From assembly GCF_905404315.1 (NCBI RefSeq), contig NC_066276.1, forward strand, positions 12,790,001-12,854,000: a stretch of 64,000 nucleotides of DNA. Direction: 5' to 3'. How positions within the stretch are numbered: the first letter of the stretch is position 1; each line of letters starts with the position of its first letter. The notes below the pieces were generated by a model. It did not search any database and was not told the DNA's origin. It saw nothing but the letters and a program-made list of their open reading frames with translations. This document shows, piece after piece, positions 56,150-64,000 of this stretch. Source of the DNA: Leptidea sinapis (taxonomy: Eukaryota > Arthropoda > Insecta > Lepidoptera > Pieridae). The translations under genes and the position numbers were made by a program.

Positions 56150-56330
56150 ATGCCACTTGGGCACGGGGAAGAGATTTGCCAGAATCCGTATCGTTTTGGG
56201 ATAAAATCTCTTCGACGACAGCTTTTATATCGTGGTTTTGTGGATCATAGTACATTCCGTTTGCATGCGTGTTACTAATACGGTTGAGTCTGGCCTGATC
56301 GTTTTCGTAAGAAGTCGCGTTTGAAAGAAT
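56150..56330 (-). pseudogene. LINE alpha 5' leader fragment
   Basis: GGGATAAAATCTCTTCGACG and GAGTCTGGCCTGATCG line up in order with the 5' end of the copy at 5700-5880. It is diverged. Confidence 0.5.
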
Positions 56331-56440
56331 AAGAGTTGAAAAAAACTAATTTTTCAAATATGTATCTTATCTTTTATGACTTTGATTTAAGATTTAAGTC
56401 TGGGCTTAATTCTATGAAGGATAAAGAAAAGCATATTTAC

Positions 56441-56506
56441 TTGGATCTGGTTCTGATCCATGATGTGGTCCTCTGGGTTTCTTGCCTTTTATTTCCTCTC
56501 CAGGTG
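56441..56506 (-). CDS. Gene 2 mini-exon F
   Basis: The acceptor TCGTATAG and donor CAA|GTAAATA enclose 66 nt, phase 1-1. The module is a junction Thr then PGEEIKGKKPRGP and HHGSEPDP. It pairs with exon J of gene 1 by the shared KPRGPH and GS..DP pattern. It also shows the EEIKG-K-P frame seen in exons A and C (EYIKGMKP), suggesting that all module types descend from one ancestral exon. Confidence 0.65.
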
Positions 56507-56944
56507 CTATACGACAACAGATAATTTATATTTAAATCAGATATTTTAAAAATCTTAAACTTAACTTAATCTCATCCTATAAATTGCTTTGATACGGTTG
56601 AACAATTCATTCAAATATTTTATTAGGAGTAAATAAAACATGAATTTACACGCACTTGCTCAATTTCGAGAAGAACTGTTTGGGAAAATTCATTTCCATT
56701 GATATTTCTTCTATGACTGGATGTAGGCTTTAAAGAAAAATTGATCTACGATTACGTTAACCTTTAAGACAAAATCGTTTGATTATTTGTATATTTTGTT
56801 GAAGATTTTAGTCAGTTACCACCTATGATAGGCCACTTTACAGTGAAAACACATTTTTATTTTGGCAGCACTGAACCTCGAGCCGCCAATTGACTGTCAA
56901 ATGACAATTAACATTTATTAACGAAAGTACCTATTTACTTTCGT

Positions 56945-57266
56945 TATAACCACTGACCTCTACTATAAAATCTATCACTGTTAAAGGACGTCCCTCACGC
57001 GGATCATCAATGAGATTGCTAAGTCCACGCTTAAACTTGTTAATTAAATTGTGAATAGTGGCACGAGATGAGGCTTCATTAAGAAACTAATAAACTAATA
57101 AACTGAGCTAATCGCAGCCTATCATAGCTTTGTTGTTGAGTAAGCCCACAACGAATGTCATAATAAATCATTGACCGAAAATTTTCTCGCATTAGGTTCA
57201 ATTTCACGTATAACAAGAGTTTTAGATTTGCCGCCAATTCACAAAAATAAATGACAAATGAATGCA
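56945..57266 (-). pseudogene. Mariner transposase N-terminal fragment
   Basis: The minus strand reads NLMRENFRSMIYYDIRCGLT, then, after a small break, EASSRATIHNLINKFKRGLS and DDPREGRPLTV. This is the mariner helix-turn-helix region and linker. The catalytic part is missing. It is a different mariner family from the element at 1.2 kb. Confidence 0.75.
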
Positions 57267-57630
57267 ATATACTAGATTAGGTTACCAAAGAGTTCTAAAA
57301 TTGAAATTCCAAAAAAGTTTTCATAAGCCATGTTTCTAACTGGCCAGTTCTAAGCATTTTCATTTTCCACGTATAAAAAAAAGAAATTCGTATAGGAAAT
57401 TTTATGTTTGTGTACAACTAGCTATTGTTATTTTTGTTTGAATGAAATAAAAATGAATAAAACCGATTTGTCCTATGCATTAAATATAAGCCCATGTTAA
57501 TAATCCATACATTAAATGAGAAAAAAAAACTACAATTTGCCTGAAAAACCTCGCGAGCACTACTAAAGCACCGCTTTTTTGCTAGTGTAATCAAAGCAGA
57601 TAAAATATATTTTATGTTAGGGCTCAAGTT

Positions 57631-57667
57631 CAAGTTACTTCATCACCTTTTTGGCCAGGTGTGTGTA
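57631..57667 (-). pseudogene. Decayed mini-exon E (57-nt type)
   Basis: The acceptor TTTTATAG and the first bases (encoding HTPGQKG) match exons B and D, but the rest of the exon and its donor are deleted: sequence passes straight into the matching intron. Flanking introns (57,400-57,600) align with 59,040-59,360. Confidence 0.65.
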
Positions 57668-57710
57668 CTATAAAATAACATATATTTCTAAAGATCTTGT
57701 GCAATAATTA

Positions 57711-57740
57711 TTTAACCGACTTCAAAAAAGGAGGAGGAGG
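57711..57740 (+). repeat. Dispersed repeat C motif in the decayed unit
   Basis: TTTAACCGACTTCAAAAAAG plus GAGGAGG interrupts intron sequence that is continuous in the paralogous units near 59,470 and 62,380. Confidence 0.55.
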
Positions 57741-58251
57741 ACCACCTGAGATTGGGAAGATGGCTGCGCACGTCTAAGCGTAATGTTGGAAGATGGATTA
57801 GTTTTATTGGGCGTGCTATGTTTAGATATTTTTATTCTTTGTGTTCATTTTTACAGCCTTGAACTGATTCATCGGCAAATATATGATTATCCGTTATTGC
57901 CTTTGATTTTTCTGTAGCGGCTTTGTTTGTACAGGTGGACAGAGAGGGTACAAGGAAATATTTTAATGAAGCCAGGTTCGGGTTCGGAATAATTTTTTCC
58001 AGTTATATGGCGAAAATGTTTATTTATACTGTCTCGTGAGTTGTAATGTTATTGAAAATGGTCAAAACAGTTAACTTTTCACTTGTAAGTTGAGAGTTTT
58101 CACGACGGGATCAAATTAAAAAGATGTGAGTATAATTTTAAAGTCACTTAGTTCCTTTACTTATGTTTCCTACTTACACAGATTTCTGTTCACATTTAGA
58201 CACAGATAACGTTCACACATAAAATTTTGATTATAACCAAATAAGTTATAG
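57741..58251. other. Non-paralogous filler in the decayed unit
   Basis: No gene seen. It replaces the region where the third copy of the 72-nt exon should lie. Confidence 0.4.
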
Positions 58252-58258
58252 TTGGTAG
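58252..58258 (-). pseudogene. Truncated remnant of a third 72-nt mini-exon
   Basis: On the minus strand the acceptor TTTCAG is followed by CTACCAA, the first bases of exon C, and then unrelated sequence. The intron upstream (58,260-59,000) is fully paralogous to 59,780-60,480. Confidence 0.5.
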
Positions 58259-59377
58259 CTGAAATAACATTTAATTTGTAATATTTTGTGCTACATTACT
58301 ATTTAAATACAAACAATATAGTAGCTATGAATTATTCATAGAAAATACGATAGTTCGTTAACCTATACTTTGTACATATGTGGATTGATGCACTAGTGTA
58401 GGTACTCCATAACTCTTGTGTTTTTATTATTTTTTTTAATTTTATAATGTCTGTATATACATATTGCCGGGGCCTAGTATGTATATGATACAAAATATGT
58501 ATATATCGAGTATTCTATACATATTATAGGTACGAAAATAATAATTTTGTAGTTAAACTTACATAATTTTGTCCACCGCTGCTGAGCAATATGCATCATT
58601 ATAACTTTACTTTTACTTGTAGTAGATGTCTACTTTTATATAATATCGATTTTATAAATGTAAATTCTGGGGCACAGGCCCATACATCTTTTGTCCATAT
58701 TCTATGTGGGTGTGGGACCCAGTTCATGGGTAAGTCAATGGAGCTTTAGGATATTATGTAAACAATATAATTTTGAAGAAAACTATAGCCCCCTGATGAA
58801 TGCCACTTTTGATAATGGTTCGATTCGAAGATGTTTCTCATTCTACTTATGACATAATGCCTGTTTTCCAATATCACTTAGTAAAGCTGTTGTAGATAAT
58901 GTAGATAAACAAACTTCTCTTACCCAGTTTTATATTCTTAAATTGTAGCGTTTTCAAAATTAAAATATTGGAACATCTAGATTAATAACACAAATGATTC
59001 CCTTATGATAGATTCAGTAGTATAAAAAATTATACAGTTATGTTAAAATAAATATAAAAAGAAGAAATTCATACAGAAAATTTTATGTTTGTGTACAACT
59101 AGCAGCTTTAAGAATCATGAACACTTTTTTATTGCTATTGTTATTTTTGTTTGGATGAAATAAAAATGAATGAAACCGATGTGTCGTATGCATTAAATAT
59201 AAGCCCATAGTAATAATCTAAACATTAAAAGAGAATTATTTTTAAAAAATTGCCTTCAAAATTACTTGATAGAAAACCACCACTAAAGCTCCGCTTTTAG
59301 TACCTTCCGCAAAGTAGGTAAAATGTATTATATGTTAGGGGCTTAAGTCCATAAAAGGATAAAGATAAATAACTTAC

Positions 59378-59434
59378 TTGGATCTGGTCCTAAACTTAGA
59401 ACTCGGTTGTGTCCCTTTTGGCCGGGTGGGTGTA
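59378..59434 (-). CDS. Gene 2 mini-exon D (57 nt)
   Basis: The acceptor TTTTATAG and donor CAA|GTAAGTT enclose 57 nt, phase 1-1. The module is a junction Ile then HPPGQKGHNRVLSLGPDP. It is the duplicate of exon B; the two differ at two codons, both amino-acid-changing (Pro/Thr and His/Asn), while splice sites and frame are unchanged. By position it follows exon C in the transcript. Confidence 0.65.
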
Positions 59435-59707
59435 CTATAAAATAACATATATTTCTTAAGATCTTGTGCAATAATTTTTTGTAGGTAACTACAAACAGAA
59501 GTCTCAAATATTACGTCATTTTACGTCGTAGGACTTATATTTAGTAGTAGTATGGTTACATGGCACGGTACAAGTTAATTTGTAGTAGTAAGTACCTACT
59601 ATAAATTAACTTGTATGACCTTGATTAAGTTTGAGTATAACCAAAATTATAGTATCTTTGATATCCGAGCTTAAAGTCCATTAAAAGATTATGAAAAATA
59701 CACTTAC

Positions 59708-59779
59708 TTGGACTTGGTCCCGATGTTGGAGCTGGTGCGTTGGGTTTCATGCCTTTTATATATTCGTCAGGTATGGTAG
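59708..59779 (-). CDS. Gene 2 mini-exon C (72 nt)
   Basis: The acceptor TATTTTCAG and donor CAA|GTAAGTG enclose 72 nt, phase 1-1. The module is a junction Thr then TIPDEYIKGMKP and NAPAPTSGPSP, with a final A. It is the duplicate of exon A. Differences include synonymous (ACC/ACA, GAA/GAG) and non-synonymous (Pro/Ile) changes. Its downstream neighbour is exon D, 273 bp away. Confidence 0.65.
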
Positions 59780-60486
59780 CTGAAAATAACATTTAATTTG
59801 TAATATTTTGTACTACATTACTATTTAAATACAAACAATATAGTAGCTATGAATTATTCATAGAAAATACGATAGTTCGTTAACCTAAACTTTGTACATA
59901 TGTGGATTGATGCACTAGTGTAGGTACTCCATAACTCTTGTGTTTTTTTTTAATTTTATAGTCTCTGTATATACATATTGCCGGGGCCTAGTATGTATAT
60001 GATACAAAATATGTATATATTGAGTATTCTTTACATATTATAGGTACGATAACAACAATTTTGTAGTTAAACTTACATAATTTTGTCCACCGCTGCTGAG
60101 TAATATGCACCTTTATAACTTTACTTTTAGTTGTAGAAAATATCTACTTTTATATAATATCGATTTTGTAAATGTAAATTCTGGGGCACAGGCCCATACA
60201 TCTTTTGTCCATATTCTATGTGGGTGTGGGACCCAGTTCCTGGGTTAGTCAATGGAGCTTTAGGATATTATGTAAACGATATAATTTTGAAGAAAACTAT
60301 AATAGCCCCCTGATCGAATGCCACTTTTGATAATGGTTCGATTCGAAAATGTTTCTCATTAAACTTATGATATAATGGCTGTTTTCCAATATCGCTTAAT
60401 AAAGCTGTTGTAGATAAGGTAGATAAACAAACTTCTCTTACCCAGTTTTATATTCTTAAATTGTAGCGTTTTCAAAATTAATTAAT

Positions 60487-61857
60487 TAGCCGTCAGCTCT
60501 TGGTATACCTAGAGGGTCACCAGTTGATCGACGACCGACAATAAGGGTTTCGCCATGGTCGGTCGGCAGGTGATCTTCTGGTATACCTAACACATAGATG
60601 GGCTGCGGCTATTGAAAGCAAGGGGGAAGGCCTGGCAGTTAGCCTGGATATAGCGAAGGCCTTTGATCGTGTATGGCATAAGGCGCTCCTCTCTAAACTT
60701 CCATCATTTGGGCTTCCCGAGAGCTTGTGCAAGTGGACCTCCAGCTTCCTCACTGTGCGCAGCATACAGGTCGTTGTCGACGGACATTGCTCGAACCCGA
60801 AGCCTGTGAATGCTGGAGTGCCCCAAGGCTGTGTGCTATCTCCTACGCTGTTTCTTCTGCATATCAATGATATGTTGGACACCTCCAACATTCATTGCTA
60901 TGCAGATGACAGCACTGGTGATGCCGTATACACGGGCCATGCACGTCTCTCTCGGGAAATCGTCGACCAGTGCCGGGAGAAACTTGTGTCTTCTATCGAG
61001 TCCTCTCTTGAGAAGGTCGCGGAATGGGGTAAATTGAACTTTGTCCAATTTAACCCCCAGAAGACTCAAGTTTGCGCGTTTACCACTAAAAAAACCCCAT
61101 TTGTCGCATCACCGCTCTTCGACAACACTTCCCTAAAAGCCTCGCCTAGTATCGGAATACTGGGTCTCGAAATCTCGAGCGATTGCCAATTCCGTGGCCA
61201 TCTGGAGGGCAAAGCCAAATTGGCTTCAAAGAAACTGGGCGTCATTAATAGAGCACGGCAATACTTCAAGCCGGCCCACATTCTAGCGCTGTACAAAGCG
61301 CAGGTCCGGCCACACATGGAGTATTGCTGTCATCTCTGGTCTGGCGCACCCCAGTATCAGCTCGATCCATTTGACCGCGTGAAACGCAGAGCAGCGCGAA
61401 TTGTCGGGGACCCAGTACTCTGTGAACGGCTGGATCACTTGGCGTTGCGTAGAGACGTCGCTTCATTGTGTGTCTTCTACCGCATTTATCACGGGGAGTG
61501 TTCCGAAGAGCTGTTTTACCTTATTCCTGCCGCCGAATTCCACCTACGCACGACACGCAACAAGTTAGGATATCATCCTCACCATCTGGATGTGTGGCGG
61601 TCCTCCACAGTGCGGTTTACAAGGAGCTTTCTTCCTCGTACTACAAAGCTGTGGAATGAACTTCCTTGTGCGGTGTTTCCGGGACGATACGACATGGGTA
61701 CCTTCAAAAAAAGCGCGTACACCTTCCTTCCTCCAAGGCCGGCAACGCTCCTGTGATTCCTCTGGTGTTACAAGAGAGTATGGGCGGCGGTGATCACTTA
61801 ACAACAGGTGACCCGTACGCTTGTTTGTCCTCTTATTCCATAAAAAAAAAAAAAAAA
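60487..61857 (+). mobile_element. LINE family alpha, 3' half with poly-A tail
   Basis: It begins in RT at the QLLVYLEGHQL motif, runs through the RT C-terminus and 3' UTR, and ends in an A run (about 61,842-61,857). The paralogous empty site in unit 1 proves insertion after the segmental duplication. It is 5' truncated. Confidence 0.9.
60494..61756 (+). pseudogene. LINE alpha reverse transcriptase, one stop
   Basis: The frame runs 60,494-61,756 with a single in-frame stop at 60,542-60,544 (RQ-stop-GFRHGRSAGDLL), then is open for over 400 codons. Motifs are SLDIAKAFDRVWH, VNAGVPQGCVLSPTLFLLHI, catalytic IHCYADDSTGD, HILALYKAQVRPHMEYCCHL, RAARIVGDPVLCERL and the C-terminal TTKLWNELPCAVFPGRYDMG. 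Catalytic residues are intact. It is the best preserved copy of this family here and is oriented opposite to gene 2. Confidence 0.85.
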
Positions 61858-62276
61858 CTAAAATATTGGAACATCTAGATTAATAACATAAACGATTCCC
61901 ATATGAAAGATTTAGTAGTATAAAAAAATTATACAGTTATGTTAAAATAAATATAAAAAGAAGAGATTCATACAGGAAATTTTATGTTTGTGTACAACTA
62001 GCAGCTTTAAGAATCATGAACACTTTTTTTTTTGCTATTGTTATTTTTGTTTGGATGACATAAAAATGAATGAAACCGATGTGTCGTATGCATTAAATAT
62101 AAGCCCATAGTAATAATCTAAACATTAAAAGAGAATTATTTTTAAAAAATTGCCTTCAAAATTACTTGATAGAAAACCACCACTAAAGCTCCGCTTTTAG
62201 TACCTACCGCAAAGTAGGTAAAATGTATTTTATGTTAGGGCTTAAGTCCATAAAAGGATAAAGATAAATAACTTAC

Positions 62277-62333
62277 TTGGATCTGGTCCTAAACTTAGAA
62301 CTCGGTTGTTTCCCTTTTGGCCGGGTGTGTGTA
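62277..62333 (-). CDS. Gene 2 mini-exon B (57 nt)
   Basis: The acceptor TTTTATAG and donor CAA|GTAAGTT enclose 57 nt, phase 1-1. The module is a junction Ile then HTPGQKGNNRVLSLGPDP. It is the paralogue of exon D. It lies 224 bp from exon A, the same pairing as C and D, so the 72-nt and 57-nt exons duplicate together. Confidence 0.65.
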
Positions 62334-62557
62334 CTATAAAATAACATATATTTCTTAAGATCTTGTGCAATAATTTTTTGTAGGTAACTACAAACAGAAG
62401 TCTCAAATATTACGTCATTTTACGTCGTAGGTACTTATATTTAGTAGTAGTATGGTTACATGGCATGGTACAAGTTAATTTATGGTTGGTTATAGTATCT
62501 TTGATGTCCGATATAGTAGCTATAAGTCCATTCAAATATTAAGAAAAATACACTTAC

Positions 62558-62629
62558 TTGGACTTGGTCCCGATGTTGGAGCTGGTGCGTTGATTTTCAT
62601 GCCTTTTATATACTCGTCAGGTATTGTAT
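62558..62629 (-). CDS. Gene 2 mini-exon A (72 nt)
   Basis: The acceptor GTTATTTAG and donor CAA|GTAAGTG enclose 72 nt, phase 1-1. The module is a junction residue then TIPDEYIKGMKI and NAPAPTSGPSP. It is the most upstream exon of gene 2 visible; the intron beyond it is interrupted by the AT microsatellite at 62,720. The A+AT junction would give Asn if the preceding exon also ends in A. Confidence 0.65.
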
Positions 62630-62719
62630 CTAAATAACATATTATTATTTGTGAGATTTTGTACTATATTACTATTTTAATACAAACAATATAGGGGCTA
62701 TGAATTATTCATTCATAAT

Positions 62720-62766
62720 ACGTATATATATATATATATATATACGATATATATATATATATATAG
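62720..62766. repeat. AT microsatellite
   Basis: Two TA dinucleotide runs separated by CGATA. Paralogy with the intron of units 1 and 2 ends here. Confidence 0.9.
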
Positions 62767-62820
62767 CTTATGAATTGTGATTAGACTCCTTGAGCCGCGG
62801 GTCGTGTCCGAATCGCTTTA

Positions 62821-63030
62821 TGGCCGTTTTCAATAACCTATCTATCCTTAGTATAACTTACTAGATTTAGACAAATCTATCCATTTACTCTTACTTATAT
62901 TTCAATAACTTATCGTCGTAGAGCATTGGACTATAACTATATTAGACATAACTACGGATAGATAAGATCTTGTCATTAAACCTTGACAGTGATGTATCCG
63001 TAACTAGAGATACGATATTGAATACGGTCA
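62821..63030. mobile_element. PIF/Harbinger-like MITE, 210 bp, TTA duplication
   Basis: Ends TGGCCGTTTTCAATAACCTA and inverted TGACCGTATTCAATATCGTA are flanked by TTA on both sides. The ends resemble those at 49,923 (GCCGTT-YY-CAATA). No transposase. Confidence 0.65.
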
Positions 63031-63394
63031 TTAGACGAGAGACACGGCGTCACTGGCTGCCCTTCTTACACATCTGACTTTGCCACGTGTAGTCATTACA
63101 GCAGTAGTAATTATTATAATTTGGTTCCTTTTTACTTAGTGTGTGTTTTCTCCCGCAATAGGGAGTAACGTTACGTAGCTGAAGAACTGTTTGAGGACGT
63201 TACGGAGATCAAGTTACGTTCAAGTAACGTCCAGATAGAAGCAGCTTGAACGCGGCTTTAATATAGATTGTGGCGCCGCTAAGTGCACAGCTAAACACGT
63301 GCGAAGTTCACCGCAGACCCCCTTTCTCCGACCCGAGCCATACGAACATCTTCGGCTATTACACACAGGGGAGTACTTACGAACCGTGAGTACA
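63031..63394. other. No gene supported
   Basis: GC-richer stretch (63,290-63,350) with a donor-like TTC|GTAAGTACT on the minus strand near 63,380. It could be exon sequence of an unknown gene, but no frame is convincing. Confidence 0.3.
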
Positions 63395-63565
63395 AGCATC
63401 CTGGACCTTGAAATGGGTGTCATATTTGTAATTCCACTCCCGAAAATCTTGACACTCCTGTAAATCTCGAAAATGATACCCAATTTGATTTTATTGTAAA
63501 AGGTTACATCCGCCATCTCGGATCTAAAAATAGTTGTCATATTCGTTATTGACACTCACGAAAAC
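63395..63565 (-). repeat. Dispersed repeat with internal partial duplication
   Basis: GTCATATTTGTAATTCCACT and GTCATATTCGTTATTGACAC, each with a following TC(A)CGAAAA block, recur about 110 bp apart. CGCCATCTCGGATCT lies between them. The 111-codon frame across it has no recognisable product. Confidence 0.45.
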
Positions 63566-64000
63566 AATAATTGCCCCGTCTAGACATGTTCGTGGGATGA
63601 CTGCAGGGGTTTCTTAAGACTGTGGTAGAAGTGAAACTTAAACGGACAAAGCTTAAAATCACATATTTCGAAGCTTTCCGTCAATATTTCAAATAAAATA
63701 AAAACATTACATAACAGTCATCATGTAGACTATAACATTGCATTATACACTGCATAGCTATCATACATACAATATACAAAAAAACTTACGCTTTTTACTT
63801 TTTTTACGCTCTGCAATCCCCATACGGAACTTCGTTCCAAAACTCCTTTTTTAAAGTCGATTAGAAAAATAACCTGACAACCCTATTACTTCAATGGAGT
63901 GTACGCATATATAGGTAAGTATTTTATCAACAAGGTTTAGTTTCCGTACTATGTCTAGTGTGTCGCTACCGTAGAAGCGGAATCGAACAACTAACATTTT
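63566..64000. other. Repeat C-related end; no gene seen
   Basis: ACTCCTTTTTTAAAGTCGAT at 63,842 is a diverged inverted repeat C motif; GGAACTTCGTTCC nearby is palindromic. Nothing coding is supported. Confidence 0.4.

Larger units (their letters stand above)
58260..59779 (-). repeat. Segmental duplication unit 1 (carries exons D and C)
   Basis: About 1.5 kb, nearly identical to unit 2 (59,780-62,629 without the LINE insertion). Shared landmarks are CTATGAATTATTCATAGAAA, TGCCGGGGCCTAGTATG, CAGGCCCATACATC and the exon pair. Confidence 0.85.
49202..62629 (-). other. Mini-exon gene 2 (model, 5' end outside the window)
   Basis: The minus-strand order is exons A 62,629, B 62,333, C 59,779, D 59,434, F 56,506, G 54,781 and terminal exon 49,236. 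Exons are 72, 57, 72, 57, 66, 42 and 35 nt; all internal ones are multiples of three with phase 1-1, so any subset can be joined in frame. The signal exon must lie beyond 64,000. Gene 2 is the upstream tandem paralogue of gene 1. The product would be a Gly/Pro/Ser-rich peptide with a GPxP at most exon ends. Confidence 0.65.
59780..62640 (-). repeat. Segmental duplication unit 2 (carries exons B and A), split by a LINE
   Basis: It aligns with unit 1 end to end once the LINE alpha copy (60,487-61,857) is removed; the junction AAAATTAAAATATTGG of unit 1 near 58,960 is the empty site. Confidence 0.85.

Noticed and set aside
63220..63555. 111-codon minus-strand ORF
   Set aside because: Half of it crosses a dispersed repeat with an internal duplication; no domain recognised.

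Overview
The window is repeat-dense, AT-rich eukaryotic nuclear DNA, most likely from a moth or butterfly (Lepidoptera). The grounds are the mobile-element set (RTE, CR1/Jockey-type and R1-like LINEs, mariner/Tc1, Ty3/gypsy, Helitron-like elements starting TCTATACTAATATTATAAAG) and a short TTAGG-like stretch. I see no rRNA, no functional tRNA, no CRISPR and no bacterial-style operons. The species cannot be named from the sequence alone.

The main find is on the minus strand. Two tandem paralogous genes are built from very short exons of 42-72 nt, nearly all in symmetric phase 1-1. Each exon encodes a Gly/Pro-rich module ending in GPxP, and each gene closes with the same 35-nt terminal exon (SD-x-TRRGPPF-stop). 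Gene 1 (46,555 down to 25,667) has a signal-peptide exon, mini-exons at 37,221, 34,448 and a frame-broken one at 30,718, then the terminal exon at 25,667. Gene 2 (62,629 down to 49,202; its start lies beyond the window) has mini-exons at 62,558, 62,277, 59,708, 59,378, 56,441 and 54,740 and a terminal exon at 49,202. Within gene 2 a unit of about 1.5 kb carrying a 72-nt plus a 57-nt exon is tandemly duplicated, and a third copy is decayed. Introns and 3' ends of the two genes align with each other, so the pair arose by segmental duplication. The layout resembles micro-exon genes for secreted, splice-variable peptides; the function is unknown.

Layout: 1-1.2 kb no gene; 1.2-2.4 kb mariner with a nested LINE tail; 2.8-3.9 kb inverted-repeat element; 3.9-6.8 kb LINE fragments; 7-13 kb mostly non-coding, with a possible TATA-driven first exon at 10.5 kb; 13.3-20.6 kb RTE LINE carrying a nested CR1-like LINE and a nested Tc1/mariner; 21.3-25.1 kb Ty3/gypsy on the minus strand; 25.5-46.6 kb gene 1, whose introns hold foldback elements, Helitrons, SINE-like repeats, a gypsy remnant with a 65-bp satellite, an RTE copy and a CR1-like copy; 47-49 kb THAP-like ORF and R1-like fragment; 49.2-62.6 kb gene 2, with a LINE holding a long intact RT ORF at 51.4-53.7 kb; 62.7-64 kb microsatellite, Harbinger-like MITE and dispersed repeats.

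Almost every long ORF is a transposon relic. The host coding content I can support is the mini-exon gene pair plus one weak first-exon candidate. Coordinates of exons were counted from the sequence; repeat-family names are by recognition only and no database was searched.
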